DNA from: Pseudomonadota bacterium | GTDB taxonomy: Bacteria > Pseudomonadota > Gammaproteobacteria > Burkholderiales > Rhodocyclaceae | Reading direction: 5' to 3' | NCBI GenBank assembly: GCA_018262235.1 | Contig: JAGTRY010000025.1 | Location: 1 to 40,710 of the forward strand | Length of the DNA stretch: 40,710 bases | Shown: piece by piece, positions 26,801 through 34,099 of the stretch | Numbering within the stretch: position 1 is the stretch's first letter | Layout: each line of letters opens with the position of its first letter | The notes under the pieces: model-generated | The model's database searches: none | The model's input: the letters and a program-made list of their open reading frames with translations, nothing else | Told to the model about the DNA's origin: nothing | Made by a program: the position numbers and the translations under genes

Positions 26801-27281
26801 GTTCCGGTGCAATCGCGGTGGTGCCCGCCAGCTTGGGGCGCACGGAGAGGTCGGGGAAAAACAGTTCGCTCGGCTGCGGGGCTTCGCCTCCCCGTGCCGC
26901 GACCAGCTCCTGATAAGCAGGGAACAGGCGCAAAGGCTGGTGCGGGGCACCGGCGGAAATCTCGTTGATGTAATTGCCGAGCATGCCGACACTGCGGATG
27001 GCCAGCGCCAGGATTTCCGGTGACATGGCCAGCTCATTGGCGGCAAGGCCGGAGATCAGTTTGTCGATGGCTTCCGCAAACTGGGAAACACCATCCAGAC
27101 CAACGATGGACAGTGCGCCACTGGCCTGGTGAACATGGCTCTGCGCAAAACGCAGGGGCTCGCGCTGGCTGTTGTCAGCCTGGACTTCGCTCAGCCGATC
27201 CCGCGCAGCATTCAGCGCAGTATCGATTTCGCCCTTCACCCAGGTCAGCGGACCCACATCAAAATCATTATTCAGGCTCAT
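20889..27281 (-). CDS. chpA: ChpA/PilL hybrid chemotaxis histidine kinase
   Basis: Giant CheA-type kinase (2130 aa) of the type IV pilus (Pil-Chp) chemosensory system. Residues 1-560 form a FimL-like helical region with a degenerate Hpt-like helix near His51. Canonical Hpt sites follow at His715 (FHTLKGSSRM), His1216 (AHTLAGISG) and His1397 (LHTLKGSARM). A proline- and acid-rich linker fills about 800-1165. The kinase core has a dimerisation region (about 1520-1680), N-box HLLRNAIAHGVE (1711-1722), DDGKGLD (1755-1761) and GRGIGMDVV (about 1806-1814); then a CheW-like domain (1845-1990) and a C-terminal receiver with Asp2013/2014, phospho-acceptor Asp2057 and Lys2109. AGAGG stands 6 bases before the ATG. 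Last gene of the pilGHIJ-chpA operon. Size is similar to but shorter than the P. aeruginosa ChpA. Confidence 0.96.
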   Translation of the reverse strand: MSLNNDFDVGPLTWVKGEIDTALNAARDRLSEVQADNSQREPLRFAQSHVHQASGALSIVGLDGVSQFAEAIDKLISGLAANELAMSPEILALAIRSVGMLGNYINEISAGAPHQPLRLFPAYQELVAARGGEAPQPSELFFPDLSVRPKLAGTTAIAPERAAHELRVLRGRFEKGLLNWLRKPQDVAGPQEMLGAVHRIEQIQALPATRAFWWAAIAFFEGLTAQAIPADRPAQRLCRRIDTQMRRLLEGSQVVAERLVRDVLYFVATARIESAHAQAVRNTYGLDRILPSPDVELSDTLRQPFVLRVRETLEQAKDAWNRFCAGAAVALPQFQEHLLELAQRIEPMRLAQVNRLLVALAESIVWLRTDPLRLSDDLSMEIATSLLVIEQANEAPNADPELLRQQVDLLCAQFSRRNRGETVPELDLAPFGEASRRAQERLFFNHLAREILTNLGQIEQTLDSYFRNTDQREALPGLAGPLKQIEGAFAVLGEQKAVNLVRENAAAISRFAERAEPPGHEELDVVAHQLSALGFYVEALKTGAARLDDFLNPSSTRIDEEIVAAASTTVEAQLKRETRETHSLVEALKDAPEDRFLRDQLVSSLEAIREDAQLVADSRLEQKAKDALASLKSGEATQETLAETFASVAPAVTPQPSEDTTRLMAASNEELDAELLAIFLEEAHEVLETVAEHRNKIVAEPHDFESLTTARRGFHTLKGSSRMVGLTDFSEAARHVEMTMNRWLQLEKDSDASLISLLDNASAVFAAWVEQLEAGGALWRDASALIEQARSLLASLDSPVSEMEPPAASPASESADTATSLFPLFTDDTQDKEPGPVVASESELDLTSTLMDLDLASLSSGEQTQTEVDLAATDFEGDALRAFADEFGTSASEAEAQAQAERFEAPALSEGEPPTGEVQEIDLPIELDLGLDHVEATPATEPPQPDIAGEASAEPLILDIDLGDEDESPQASAAAPATPDVTELDLTSSMLNTPLESILSGDHEEIELDLTATDFAGNNLPEEPPAPAALDTPPLEELELDIDLPLLDEEPPAVTLEPVLDAGPVPAEAAPTQIEDFDGLVLPEIAPPETEALAPAPETVPERRFDEVSEQSLVLTRKEDLEGIEEVAIDDDEGGIDLPVINLSAFNAAPTMLEPEPEPVTSDGEVMIGDQALSPGLYELYVAESRQLLDKLLEEHTRLESSPLRVPTIDAIRAAHTLAGISGTARIEPAYALGKALEHALHRFTDTEVPPKAAQTDVFGTAILMLDGMLAEVVHHVMPAEAPELIAQLQALHPVFPDTPENLPLPEVPVAGFVDESTSLVAAATAAAAIPSILPMPEAPLPLAPDSGPQDDLDEQLLPIFFEEADELSAGIGAALREMRADPADSAPQQSLARQLHTLKGSARMAGAMRLGQYVHNLETHLENALLAHHAGPALVDDLENGLDYIGSLIAALKTPVVAEPLEPALPAESETPAMVESVAQQPAETEVEAVVAAVPASPAAPLREPIAAPVFEDLEAPTQQRAPLRVRAEMIDRFVNEAGEVSISRTRIEGEMRVLRRSLLDLTENVIRLRNQLREVEIQAESQMQSRIAQAESQHGNFDPLEFDRFTRLQELTRMMAESVGDVTTIQQNLLRNLDGADSALHAQGRLSRDLQQALMSVRMVPFEELSDRLYRVVRQTSKELGKRTNLDIQGGAIEIDRGVLDKMTAPIEHLLRNAIAHGVEMPAERIAAGKPEVGQIRLKLTQLSNEIVLELADDGKGLDYQRILARGRAAGLVGADETPNENRLTQLIFEPGFSTAESVSGIAGRGIGMDVVKNETMAVGGRIDTFSDPGQGSRFLIHLPLTLAVTQALLVRCDERTYAIPSNMVEQALELKEAPLAEIRSKGLVEWKGTQYPFAYLPRLLGNQHAQPQPGRYHWVLLLRAGSQTLAVHIDELRGNQEIVVKNAGPQFVRLQGYSGATVLADGEISLILNPVALAARQSVSLAASNAAPEPVEENYVAPVETRIPSIMVVDDSLTVRKITSRLLEREGFQVVTAKDGVDALEQLVDYKPDVMLLDIEMPRMDGFDLARNIRADARLKDVPIIMITSRMADKHRNYAMEIGVNHYLGKPYQEEQLLELITRYIAAQRNQ
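24222..24335 (-). repeat. ChpA linker repeat, copy 2
   Basis: Residues 983-1020 of ChpA. It starts ELDLTS and ends with DLTATDFxGxxL. It aligns without gaps over 38 residues with copy 1 (843-880), about half of the positions being identical by eye. The copies are much more diverged at DNA level, so the duplication is old and held by protein selection. Confidence 0.7.
24642..24755 (-). repeat. ChpA linker repeat, copy 1
   Basis: Residues 843-880 of ChpA, starting ELDLTS and ending DLAATDFxGxxL. It is separated by 102 residues from copy 2. Shorter echoes of the acidic-hydrophobic pattern (DIDL, ELDLGL, ELELDIDLPLL) lie around both copies inside the proline- and acid-rich linker between Hpt sites 1 and 2. 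Confidence 0.7.
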
Positions 27282-27320
27282 CTATTGCCTCTTGAGGAGA
27301 CGCGGCACGGCCACCACGAT

Positions 27321-27369
27321 CCGGCCCGACGGGCCGGGGGCAGAAGACGGCGCAGCCCGGTGCTGCGCC
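27321..27369 (-). other. Two tandem GC hairpins between pilJ and chpA
   Basis: Hairpin 1: CCGGCCC (27321-27327), loop GAC, GGGCCGG (27331-27337). Hairpin 2: GGCGCAGC (27349-27356), 5-base loop, GCTGCGCC (27362-27369). Both are perfect stems of 7 and 8 base pairs with no T-run, so they are not intrinsic terminators. They occupy most of the 97-base gap in an otherwise continuous operon. Possible effects are 3' protection of the pilJ message or partial attenuation that lowers ChpA output; this is inference. Confidence 0.6.
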
Positions 27370-27378
27370 CCCCATTCA

Positions 27379-29526
27379 TCACACCTTGAAGCCAGACACC
27401 GAACCCTTGAGTTCGACAGCCAGGTCGGCGAGCTGGCCGATCGAGACCGCGGACTGCTGGGTACCACGGGTGGTGGATTCGTTGATCGACAAGATCCCGC
27501 GCATGGATTCCGACACTTCGGTTGCCACGTTGGCCTGGCGTTGTGTGTCGGACGAGATCTTTTCAACCAGTGTGGCCATTTCCACCGACACGTCGCCGAT
27601 CTCGGACAGGGCCTGACCGGCTGCATCAGACAGCTTGGCCCCTTCCACCACGTTACGGGTCGAGTTTTCCATAGCGGCCACGGCATCGCCCGTATCCGTC
27701 TGAATGGTCTTCACGATCGCCGCGATCTGCTTGGTAGCTTCAGCGGAACGTTCTGCGAGGCGCTGCACTTCTTCCGCAACCACCGTGAAACCGCGACCGG
27801 CTTCACCGGCTGACGCGGCCTGAATGGCGGCGTTCAAGGCCAGCACGTTGGTCTGCTCGGTAATGTCGGAAATCAGTTCCACGATTTCACCGATCTCCTG
27901 CGAGGATTCGCCGAGACGTTTGATCCGCTTGGAGGTTTCCTGGATCTGCTCGCGAATTTCGTTCATACCCTTGATCGAGTTCTGCACCGCGTCTGCACCC
28001 TTGCGCGCAGCTTCCAGCGAGCGGCGGGCCACCTGTGCGGTCTGCAGGGCGGAACCGGATACCGCCGTCATCGAACGGGCCATTTCCTGCACCTGCGAAC
28101 CGGCCTGGGTAATCTCGCGCGACTGGCGCTCGGAAGCATCAAGCAGCTCGCCCGACAGGCGCTGGGCGGATTCGGTGGCGATGGTCACGCGGCCGGCCGC
28201 GTCGTTGATCCGGCGTACCAGCACGGAGAGTTCTTCAATCGTGTAATTCACCGAGTCGGCGATGGCGCCCGTCACGTCTTCCGTAACGGTTGCGCGGATC
28301 GTCAAGTCACCGTCTGCCAAGTCACCCATTTCATTCATCAGTCGCAGAATGGCCTGCTGGGTGTTGTTCTTGTCGGCTTCAGCCGCCAGACGCTGGCGAT
28401 CCGCTTCATCACGGCGTGACGCCAGGTCATTGTTGTACACCCACACCAGACCGGCCAGCAGGAACAGGGCGATCAGACCGAAAATCACGATCCCGATCAT
28501 GTACAGGTTGATCCCCGTGTAGGCCTTGTTGTAGGCCGCAGACAGATCATTGATGGCTTCCAGCAGCTTGCCGGATTCCTGGAACACGGTGATGCCGGCG
28601 CGCTTGGCGGTCAGCAGCGGCTGCACGTTGGCGAGAATCCCGCCGACCGCAATCTGGTGGTGGGAACCGAAAAGCTTGAGGCTTTCAAGCTTCTGGGTGG
28701 TTGCTGCATCGGTTGTGCTCTGCGTCAGCTGTTCGAGCAGATCGTCGAAGGAATTGGAATCGCGCCCGAGCAGGAAGATCACTTCCGGGTCGACCGATTC
28801 GGCGGCCAGCAGGGCATTGGCATTTTTGGCCATGCGCTGCGAGAGCATCACGATCTGATTGGCGGTTTCGATATCCCGCGACGAGCCATGGCCTTCCAGC
28901 TTGGCGCGCGCTACCTGCTCGGCAAAGTCGAGCAACTGGGCATTGTTGTTGTTGATATTGGCCACGGCCTTGCCGAGGCGGTTGATCTGTTGCTGTTGCT
29001 GGACGACGGCATCCGCTTCTTTCAGGATCTTGTTCCAGTCTTGCGTGACTTCATCCAGTTGCGGTTTGGCTGAACCGGGCGTACCGGGAACGTTGATGCC
29101 ATTGATTTCGCCCCCGACAGTGATCGTCTGCAGCAGCTCGGCGAAAGCGTTGCGGCTGTCCTTGAGTTCCGAGAAGCCGGTACGGCCTGTCGTCACCGCC
29201 TGTTGAGAGGCTTTGGCCAGACTCTGCGATAGCGTCGCCATCTGTCCAGCCGCCGAAACGAAGGCGGTGCCTTGCGATGCGGAACGGATCTGCAGGGCGG
29301 TCAATATCACCGTGATGACCAGTGCCAGGCCGAAGAGCAGACCAAGCATGCGCATCTGCTCGTTCAGTGACTTTCCCCCGATCAGCCACAGTTTGCGGCG
29401 GATCGACGGGATTGATCCGGATGCGGAAGCATCGATCATGGTCGCGCGGCTGTCCATGACCGTGCTGTCAGAGGTGGCCGGGGTGACCTTGAAGCGCTTG
29501 AGGAAGCCAGGAAGTTTCAGTGCCAT
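27379..29526 (-). CDS. pilJ: Type IV pilus chemoreceptor PilJ (methyl-accepting protein)
   Basis: Transmembrane receptor (715 aa) feeding the Pil-Chp pathway at the cell pole. After a 55-residue cytoplasmic N-terminus come TM1 (60-80), a periplasmic region (81-340) with two related PilJ-type helical units (one starting [11 protein letters not shown], the other [11 protein letters not shown]), TM2 (341-364), a HAMP region (about 365-430) and the coiled signalling domain. The hairpin tip is canonical: [20 protein letters not shown] and [22 protein letters not shown] (about 547-594). There is no C-terminal methyltransferase-docking pentapeptide, and no cheR/pilK gene is nearby. GGAG stands 7 bases before the ATG. 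Confidence 0.96.
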   Translation of the reverse strand: MALKLPGFLKRFKVTPATSDSTVMDSRATMIDASASGSIPSIRRKLWLIGGKSLNEQMRMLGLLFGLALVITVILTALQIRSASQGTAFVSAAGQMATLSQSLAKASQQAVTTGRTGFSELKDSRNAFAELLQTITVGGEINGINVPGTPGSAKPQLDEVTQDWNKILKEADAVVQQQQQINRLGKAVANINNNNAQLLDFAEQVARAKLEGHGSSRDIETANQIVMLSQRMAKNANALLAAESVDPEVIFLLGRDSNSFDDLLEQLTQSTTDAATTQKLESLKLFGSHHQIAVGGILANVQPLLTAKRAGITVFQESGKLLEAINDLSAAYNKAYTGINLYMIGIVIFGLIALFLLAGLVWVYNNDLASRRDEADRQRLAAEADKNNTQQAILRLMNEMGDLADGDLTIRATVTEDVTGAIADSVNYTIEELSVLVRRINDAAGRVTIATESAQRLSGELLDASERQSREITQAGSQVQEMARSMTAVSGSALQTAQVARRSLEAARKGADAVQNSIKGMNEIREQIQETSKRIKRLGESSQEIGEIVELISDITEQTNVLALNAAIQAASAGEAGRGFTVVAEEVQRLAERSAEATKQIAAIVKTIQTDTGDAVAAMENSTRNVVEGAKLSDAAGQALSEIGDVSVEMATLVEKISSDTQRQANVATEVSESMRGILSINESTTRGTQQSAVSIGQLADLAVELKGSVSGFKV

Positions 29527-29622
29527 GCGAGTGCTCCGATATGGTACGGGCGTTGGGTATCGTTATTTTGGGTGCAGCAAGCGTACAAAAGACAGGATGG
29601 ATGTGACAGGCTCTTGTTCATG

Positions 29623-30144
29623 TCAGCGCAGGTCCGCACTGGCGTCGAGGAAGCGCGGATCGGCCAGCAGCGGGCGCACGATCAGGCGTTTCCACAAGCG
29701 GTTCTGGTTGTCGCGCAAAGCTGCTCCGATCCACGGGCGTGTATCGGTGAAGCTCTCATCGACATCAAAGTCATCGGGATTGCGCAGGCCCAGGGCACGG
29801 GAGACCAGCAGCGCCGTATGCAGACCGTGCTTGGCGCCGATCAGCATCATGCGCGAGTCATTGGTCAGGGGCGGCGGGGTTTCGCCGCAGAAGGCGGCCA
29901 GATCTACCACACTGAACAGGTTGCCCCGCACGTTGGCCAGCCCGCGAAACCAGTTGCGGGTCAGCGGGACTTCGGAAAGACTGGGCGCGGCGATGATTTC
30001 ACCGGCATCGGAAAGTTCGACCAGCCAGTTTTCCGAGCCGGCCGTGACCGCCAGCAGGGCTGAACGGCGGTTGGAGGTACTCATCTCCGCCAGCCGCTTG
30101 GTCAGATCCTGTTGAAACTCCCGCAGACTGATGCGCTTGGCCAT
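29623..30144 (-). CDS. pilI: CheW-like coupling protein PilI
   Basis: Cytoplasmic adaptor (173 aa) that couples the PilJ receptor to the ChpA kinase. A single CheW domain spans about residues 35-165: WLVELSDAGEIIAAPSLSEVP, then the conserved LANVRGNLFSVVDL strand pair (the receptor/kinase interface) and MLIGAKHGLHTALLVSRALGLRN. The N-terminal 25 residues are helical and charged, as in PilI. The ribosome site GGGAG is 8 bases before the ATG. It lies 23 bases after pilH and 96 bases before pilJ in the operon; no clear internal promoter is seen in that 96-base gap. Confidence 0.93.
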   Translation of the reverse strand: MAKRISLREFQQDLTKRLAEMSTSNRRSALLAVTAGSENWLVELSDAGEIIAAPSLSEVPLTRNWFRGLANVRGNLFSVVDLAAFCGETPPPLTNDSRMMLIGAKHGLHTALLVSRALGLRNPDDFDVDESFTDTRPWIGAALRDNQNRLWKRLIVRPLLADPRFLDASADLR

Positions 30145-30167
30145 TCAACAGACTCCCTTGTGGGCGA

Positions 30168-30533
30168 TCAACCGATCGCCTGGATTTTGCGCAGCAGCTC
30201 TTCCATGTCGAGCGGCTTGGTCATGTAATCGAAAGCACCTTGTCGCATGCCCCAGATCTTGTCGGTTTCAGCATCCTTGCTGGTCGTCATGATGATCGGG
30301 ATATGGCGGGTGGTTTCTTCGCGCGAGATTGTGCGCGTCGCCTGGTAACCATTGATGCCCGGCATCACCACATCCATCAGGATCAGATCGGGAATCTCGG
30401 CCTTGGCCTTGATCACGCCTTCTTCACCATTGTCGGCGGTGACAACCGAGAAACCCTGCTTGGACAGGTACTCGATCAACGCGAAGCGTTCGGTGGGGGA
30501 GTCATCTACGACCAGGATTTTCTTGATTGCCAT
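30168..30533 (-). CDS. pilH: Twitching response regulator PilH
   Basis: Single receiver domain (121 aa), one of the two CheY-like outputs of the Pil-Chp system; in Pseudomonas PilH opposes PilG, in part by acting as a phosphate sink or on pilus retraction. Acidic pocket Asp10/Asp11 (VVDDS), phospho-acceptor Asp54 (LILMDVVMPG), the Thr/Ser switch in IIMTTSKD and Lys in YMTKPLD are all present. No output domain. GAGG precedes the ATG by 7 bases. It follows pilG by 25 bases and precedes pilI by 23. Confidence 0.94.
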   Translation of the reverse strand: MAIKKILVVDDSPTERFALIEYLSKQGFSVVTADNGEEGVIKAKAEIPDLILMDVVMPGINGYQATRTISREETTRHIPIIMTTSKDAETDKIWGMRQGAFDYMTKPLDMEELLRKIQAIG

Positions 30534-30558
30534 GCTGGGACCTCAAACAGTGGATATG

Positions 30559-30960
30559 TCAGCGTTGTTCGCGCGCCGCCATGTGGATGGACACGGCTTT
30601 GAGCAAACTGTCTTTCGTGAAGGGTTTGGTCAGGTATTCATCGGAACCGACCATGCGGCCACGCGCCCGGTCAAACAAACCATCCTTGGAGGACAGCATG
30701 ATTACCGGCGTTGCGGCGAATTTCGGGTTTTTCTTGATCAGCGCACAGGTCTGATAGCCATCCAGGCGCGGCATCATGATGTCGACAAAAATCAAATCCG
30801 GATGGTGATCAGCGATCTTGGACAACGCATCAAATCCATCCTCTGCCAGCAACACTTGATAACCGGCTTGGGCCAGAAAGATCTCCGCGCTGCGGCGGAT
30901 GGTGTTGCTGTCGTCAATCACCATAACCCTGGTGCCGGAAGCATCAGCTCTGTCTGCCAA
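30559..30960 (-). CDS. pilG: Twitching response regulator PilG
   Basis: CheY-like receiver (133 aa with this start) that promotes pilus extension in known systems. VMVIDDSNTIRRSAEIFL, the phospho-acceptor region FVDIMMPRLDGYQTCALIKK and VIMLSSKDG..DRARGRMVGSDEYLTKPF are close to PilG of P. aeruginosa as I remember it. The start is a judgement: on the minus strand GAGAGGAG (30975-30968) stands 7 bases before a TTG at 30960, giving ten residues before the first strand, whereas the ATGs at 30990 and 31011 have no ribosome site and add non-conserved sequence. First gene of the pilG-H-I-J-chpA operon. Confidence 0.9.
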   Translation of the reverse strand: MADRADASGTRVMVIDDSNTIRRSAEIFLAQAGYQVLLAEDGFDALSKIADHHPDLIFVDIMMPRLDGYQTCALIKKNPKFAATPVIMLSSKDGLFDRARGRMVGSDEYLTKPFTKDSLLKAVSIHMAAREQR

Positions 30961-31331
30961 CGTGCAACTCCTCTCAAGCCAAGCGCTCATTTGACAATGG
31001 CAACATGGCAATTATTCATGCAGCGTACCGGATCTGGCTGTGACCAATACCCGATTCAGAACAAACTTTGACGATTTTTCCCGGCACCACGCATTCAGTG
31101 CATCCTGCGGAAAACCCGAACCGTTCGGAAGCTTACGCTGCACGTTTGTAGGGCAAATATACCAAACTTGCAAGCCTGCAAGGCTGCCGATGGCAATTTG
31201 CCGTTCCCTTCCTGCGTTATCTGTACCCGGTTTGTGGTCGTCCCGCAACAGCCGGGGCAGGGGCTAATCGGTTAAACTCGAACTGCCCCCGCACGACTGC
31301 GCCAACCTTTTCATCTTCTGTTCATCTCAAC
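30961..31331. other. Divergent intergenic region between pilG and thiD
   Basis: A 371-base stretch without a gene I can support; parts are AT-richer than the flanks, as expected of promoters. It must contain the start signals of the five-gene pil operon (leftward) and of thiD-thiE-hemL (rightward). TTAAACT at 31272-31278 is a possible thiD -10 but lacks a -35. Small open frames on both strands (31012-31248 minus, 31040-31267 plus) have no ribosome site and no family resemblance. I searched by eye for a TPP riboswitch and for a rubredoxin gene, which could be expected here, and found neither. Confidence 0.6.
30968..30975 (-). promoter_or_regulatory. Shine-Dalgarno deciding the TTG start of pilG
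   Basis: GAGAGGAG on the minus strand, 7 bases before TTG at 30960-30958. It is the only strong ribosome site near the 5' end of pilG and argues against the two upstream ATG codons. Confidence 0.6.
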
Positions 31332-32156
31332 ATGCCCGGTTCCACCAATCCGCCTGTCGTTCTCACCTTTGCTGCGGCCGATCCCACCGGTGGTGGTGGC
31401 TTGCAGGGCGATGTGCTGACCATTGCGGCTTTTGGCGCACACCCATTGTCCGTGATTACCGGCTTTGCCGTACAGGACACCTCGCGAATCGAAGGGATTT
31501 CGGCGACCGATGGCGATTGGGTTGCCGATCAGGCCCGTGCGCTGCTTGAGGACATGCCAGTGCAATCCTTCAAGATTGGGCAAATTGTCAGCGTCGAAAA
31601 CGTTGCCGAAATTGCCGATGTGCTGGCGGACTATCCGGACATTCCGGTCGTGTTCGATGCCGAATTGCGGCCCAGCAACGATCCCCTGGCAGACGAAGAG
31701 ATGATTGGCAGCATCTGTGAATTGCTCATCCCGCTGGCCACCGTGGTCGTCATCAGCGCGGCCGATGCACGCCGGCTGGCTGTCAATGACGACGATGCGG
31801 AAGAAGAGGGCGTCGATGAAATCAGCAGCGCCGAATGCGCCCGCAGCCTCATCGAGATGGGCGCCAGACATGTGTTGCTGACCGGCGCGCACGAACAGAC
31901 GCCCCAGGTCATCAATACCCTTTACAGCAGTACCGGGGTGTTGCGTACCGATGCCTGGGAACGCCTGCCCGGTGCCTGGCATGGTGCGGGCGATACGCTC
32001 TCGGCCGCTCTGGCTGCGCTGCTTGCCCAGGACATGGAGCTGAGTGCCGCAGCCCATGCCGCCCAGGAATACACCTGGCACAGTCTCGCCCAGAGCTGGC
32101 GTCTGGGCATGGGCCAGAGCATACCCAACCGTTTCTGCATCCAGAGCGAAGAATGA
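31332..32156 (+). CDS. thiD: Hydroxymethylpyrimidine/phosphomethylpyrimidine kinase ThiD-like
   Basis: Ribokinase-fold kinase (274 aa) for the pyrimidine branch of thiamine synthesis. It shows LTFAAADPTGGGGLQGDVLTIAAFG (canonical form: TIAGSDPSGGAGIQADLKT), VITGFAVQDT, and the anion-hole/catalytic motif GAGDTLSAALAALLA (about 215). The first motif is more divergent than in enterobacterial ThiD (AAADPT for AGSDPS), which is common in betaproteobacterial members next to thiE as far as I recall. It also contains an acidic insertion (NDDDAEEEGVDEISS, about 156-170). Its stop overlaps the thiE start (ATGA), indicating translational coupling. Confidence 0.85.
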   Translation: MPGSTNPPVVLTFAAADPTGGGGLQGDVLTIAAFGAHPLSVITGFAVQDTSRIEGISATDGDWVADQARALLEDMPVQSFKIGQIVSVENVAEIADVLADYPDIPVVFDAELRPSNDPLADEEMIGSICELLIPLATVVVISAADARRLAVNDDDAEEEGVDEISSAECARSLIEMGARHVLLTGAHEQTPQVINTLYSSTGVLRTDAWERLPGAWHGAGDTLSAALAALLAQDMELSAAAHAAQEYTWHSLAQSWRLGMGQSIPNRFCIQSEE

Positions 32157-32767
32157 AGCGCGGTTTGTATCTGGTCACGCCAGACTGGAACGACAGTGCA
32201 CGTCTGCTGCAGGTCAGTCGTGCAGCCATTCTTGGCGGTGCCACGGTGCTGCAATACCGCCACAAGACTGCTCCGCCCGTGCTCCGGCTGGCTCAGGCCC
32301 GGGCTTTGCGTGCGCTGACCCGCGAACTGGGGATCAGCCTGATCATCAATGACGATCTGCAACTCGCGCTGGCGGTTGATGCGGAAGGGCTGCATATCGG
32401 CCGTGACGACGGTGACATCACGCTTATCAAAGCCGCAGCGGGCAGACCCTTGCAGGTGGGGGTTTCATGCTATGGCGATTTCGAACGTGCGCGTGCCGCG
32501 GTTTCGGGCGGTGCCGACTATGTCGCCTTCGGTGCGATGTATGCCTCGCCGACCAAACCCGAAGCGCCTTCCGCGCCCATCGGACTGATCCGCCGGGCCA
32601 AACAGGCGTTCAACAACGTTCCGGTGGCCTGCATCGGCGGCATCACGGCCGACAATGCCGCGCTCTTGATCGAAGCCGGTGCCGATTGGGTCGCAGTGAT
32701 CACCGACGTCTATCAGGCGACCGACCCGCAGGCGCAGGCTGCAAAGATCGCGGCGCTATACCCATGA
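32153..32767 (+). CDS. thiE: Thiamine phosphate synthase ThiE
   Basis: Joins hydroxymethylpyrimidine diphosphate and thiazole phosphate to thiamine phosphate. TIM barrel of 204 aa, normal length. Motifs: LYLVTPDW, ATVLQYRHK (31-39; diphosphate site), LIINDDLQLALAVDAEGLHIG (Mg site and phosphate loop), GVSCYGDFERA, DYVAFGAMYASPTKP and VACIGGI, each in its expected order. The ATG at 32153 overlaps the thiD stop by 4 bases and is therefore preferred over any upstream codon in the same frame. hemL follows after 42 bases. Confidence 0.94.
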   Translation: MKRGLYLVTPDWNDSARLLQVSRAAILGGATVLQYRHKTAPPVLRLAQARALRALTRELGISLIINDDLQLALAVDAEGLHIGRDDGDITLIKAAAGRPLQVGVSCYGDFERARAAVSGGADYVAFGAMYASPTKPEAPSAPIGLIRRAKQAFNNVPVACIGGITADNAALLIEAGADWVAVITDVYQATDPQAQAAKIAALYP

Positions 32768-32809
32768 CGCACGGGCTCGCCGGGCGCCTATATTTCTGGA
32801 TTGCCAATC

Positions 32810-34090
32810 ATGTCAAAGAACGCTGAACTTTTCGAACGCGCCCAGCGCGCCATCCCCGGTGGCGTGAATTCCCCGGTCCGTGCCTTCCGTTCGGTCGGCG
32901 GGACGCCGCCCTTCATTGCGCGTGCCCAGGGGGCGTATGTGTGGGACGCCGATGGCAAGCAGTACGTCGACTACATCGGTTCCTGGGGGCCGGCGATTCT
33001 TGGCCATGCCCACCCTGAAGTCATCGAAGCCGTGCAGCGCGCGGCGGCGGATGGTTTGAGCTTCGGTGCGCCGACCGAGGGTGAGGTCGAAATGGCTGAG
33101 CTGCTGTGCCGGCTGCTGCCGAGTATCGAGATGGTCCGCCTGGTTTCCTCCGGCACCGAGGCGACGATGAGTGCAATCCGCCTGGCCCGTGGCTTCACCG
33201 GCCGCGATGCCATCGTCAAGTTTGAGGGCTGTTACCACGGCCATGCCGACAGTCTGCTGGTGAAAGCCGGCTCGGGTCTGCTGACCTTCGGTAATCCGTC
33301 TTCGGGGGGGGTGCCGGCGGATTTTGCCAAGCACACCCTTGTGCTGGACTACAACAGCATCCCTGCACTGGAAGAGTGTTTCGCCACGCGCGGGCACGAG
33401 ATTGCCTGCGTGATCATCGAGCCGGTGGCCGGCAACATGAATCTGGTGCGGCCCTCGCAGGCCTACATGGATCGTCTGCGTGCGCTGTGCACCGAGCACG
33501 GCGCCGTGCTGATCTTCGACGAAGTGATGACCGGTTTTCGCGTCGGTCTGCAAGGTGTGCAGGGGCTGTACAAGATCACGCCGGATCTCACCACGCTGGG
33601 CAAGATCATCGGTGGCGGGATGCCGGTCGGCGCCTTCGGCGGCAAGCGCGAGATCATGGAAAAGATCGCGCCGCTGGGCACGGTGTATCAGGCCGGCACC
33701 TTGTCGGGCAGTCCGGTGGCGGTGGCGGCGGGGCTTGCCACCCTCAGGCTGATTTCCCGGCCCGGTTTCTACGTTGGATTGAATGCGCGCACCCATGCAT
33801 TTGCCGATGGCATGACGGCCGCAGCCGCCAAGCACGGCGTCGCTTTCTCGGCGCAAGCCGTCGGTGCGATGTTCGGTCTCTATTTCTCCGCGCAGCCACC
33901 GCAGAGTTTTGCCGAGGTGATGCAGGCCGATGTCGAGCGTTTCAAGCGCTTCTTCCACCTGATGCTGGACGCTGGCCATTATCTGGCGCCCTCGGCATTC
34001 GAAGCCGGCTTCATGTCGGCCGCGCACAGCGAGGCAGATATCGCGGCGACGATAGCGGCCGCAGATGCCGCATTTGCCGTGCTGGAATGA
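32810..34090 (+). CDS. hemL: Glutamate-1-semialdehyde 2,1-aminomutase HemL
   Basis: PLP enzyme (426 aa) converting glutamate-1-semialdehyde to 5-aminolevulinate in the C5 haem pathway. It opens with [20 protein letters not shown], the hallmark N-terminus, has [16 protein letters not shown] (PLP phosphate site), [19 protein letters not shown] (cofactor Asp237) and the Schiff-base lysine Lys265 in [17 protein letters not shown], and [12 protein letters not shown]. The ATG at 32810 is preferred over a TTG at 32801. Its link to thiE upstream is a recurrent betaproteobacterial arrangement. Nine bases separate it from the thioesterase gene. Confidence 0.97.
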   Translation: MSKNAELFERAQRAIPGGVNSPVRAFRSVGGTPPFIARAQGAYVWDADGKQYVDYIGSWGPAILGHAHPEVIEAVQRAAADGLSFGAPTEGEVEMAELLCRLLPSIEMVRLVSSGTEATMSAIRLARGFTGRDAIVKFEGCYHGHADSLLVKAGSGLLTFGNPSSGGVPADFAKHTLVLDYNSIPALEECFATRGHEIACVIIEPVAGNMNLVRPSQAYMDRLRALCTEHGAVLIFDEVMTGFRVGLQGVQGLYKITPDLTTLGKIIGGGMPVGAFGGKREIMEKIAPLGTVYQAGTLSGSPVAVAAGLATLRLISRPGFYVGLNARTHAFADGMTAAAAKHGVAFSAQAVGAMFGLYFSAQPPQSFAEVMQADVERFKRFFHLMLDAGHYLAPSAFEAGFMSAAHSEADIAATIAAADAAFAVLE

Positions 34091-34099
34091 CGCGCGCCG

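Noticed and set aside
31012-31248. Rubredoxin gene or remnant upstream of pilG
   Set aside because: The minus-strand frame has a CP and a later WC but lacks the two CxxC(G) knuckles and has no ribosome site.
30961-31331. TPP riboswitch ahead of thiD-thiE
   Set aside because: I could not find the conserved CTGAGA and ACCTGA blocks in the proper order and spacing on the plus strand.
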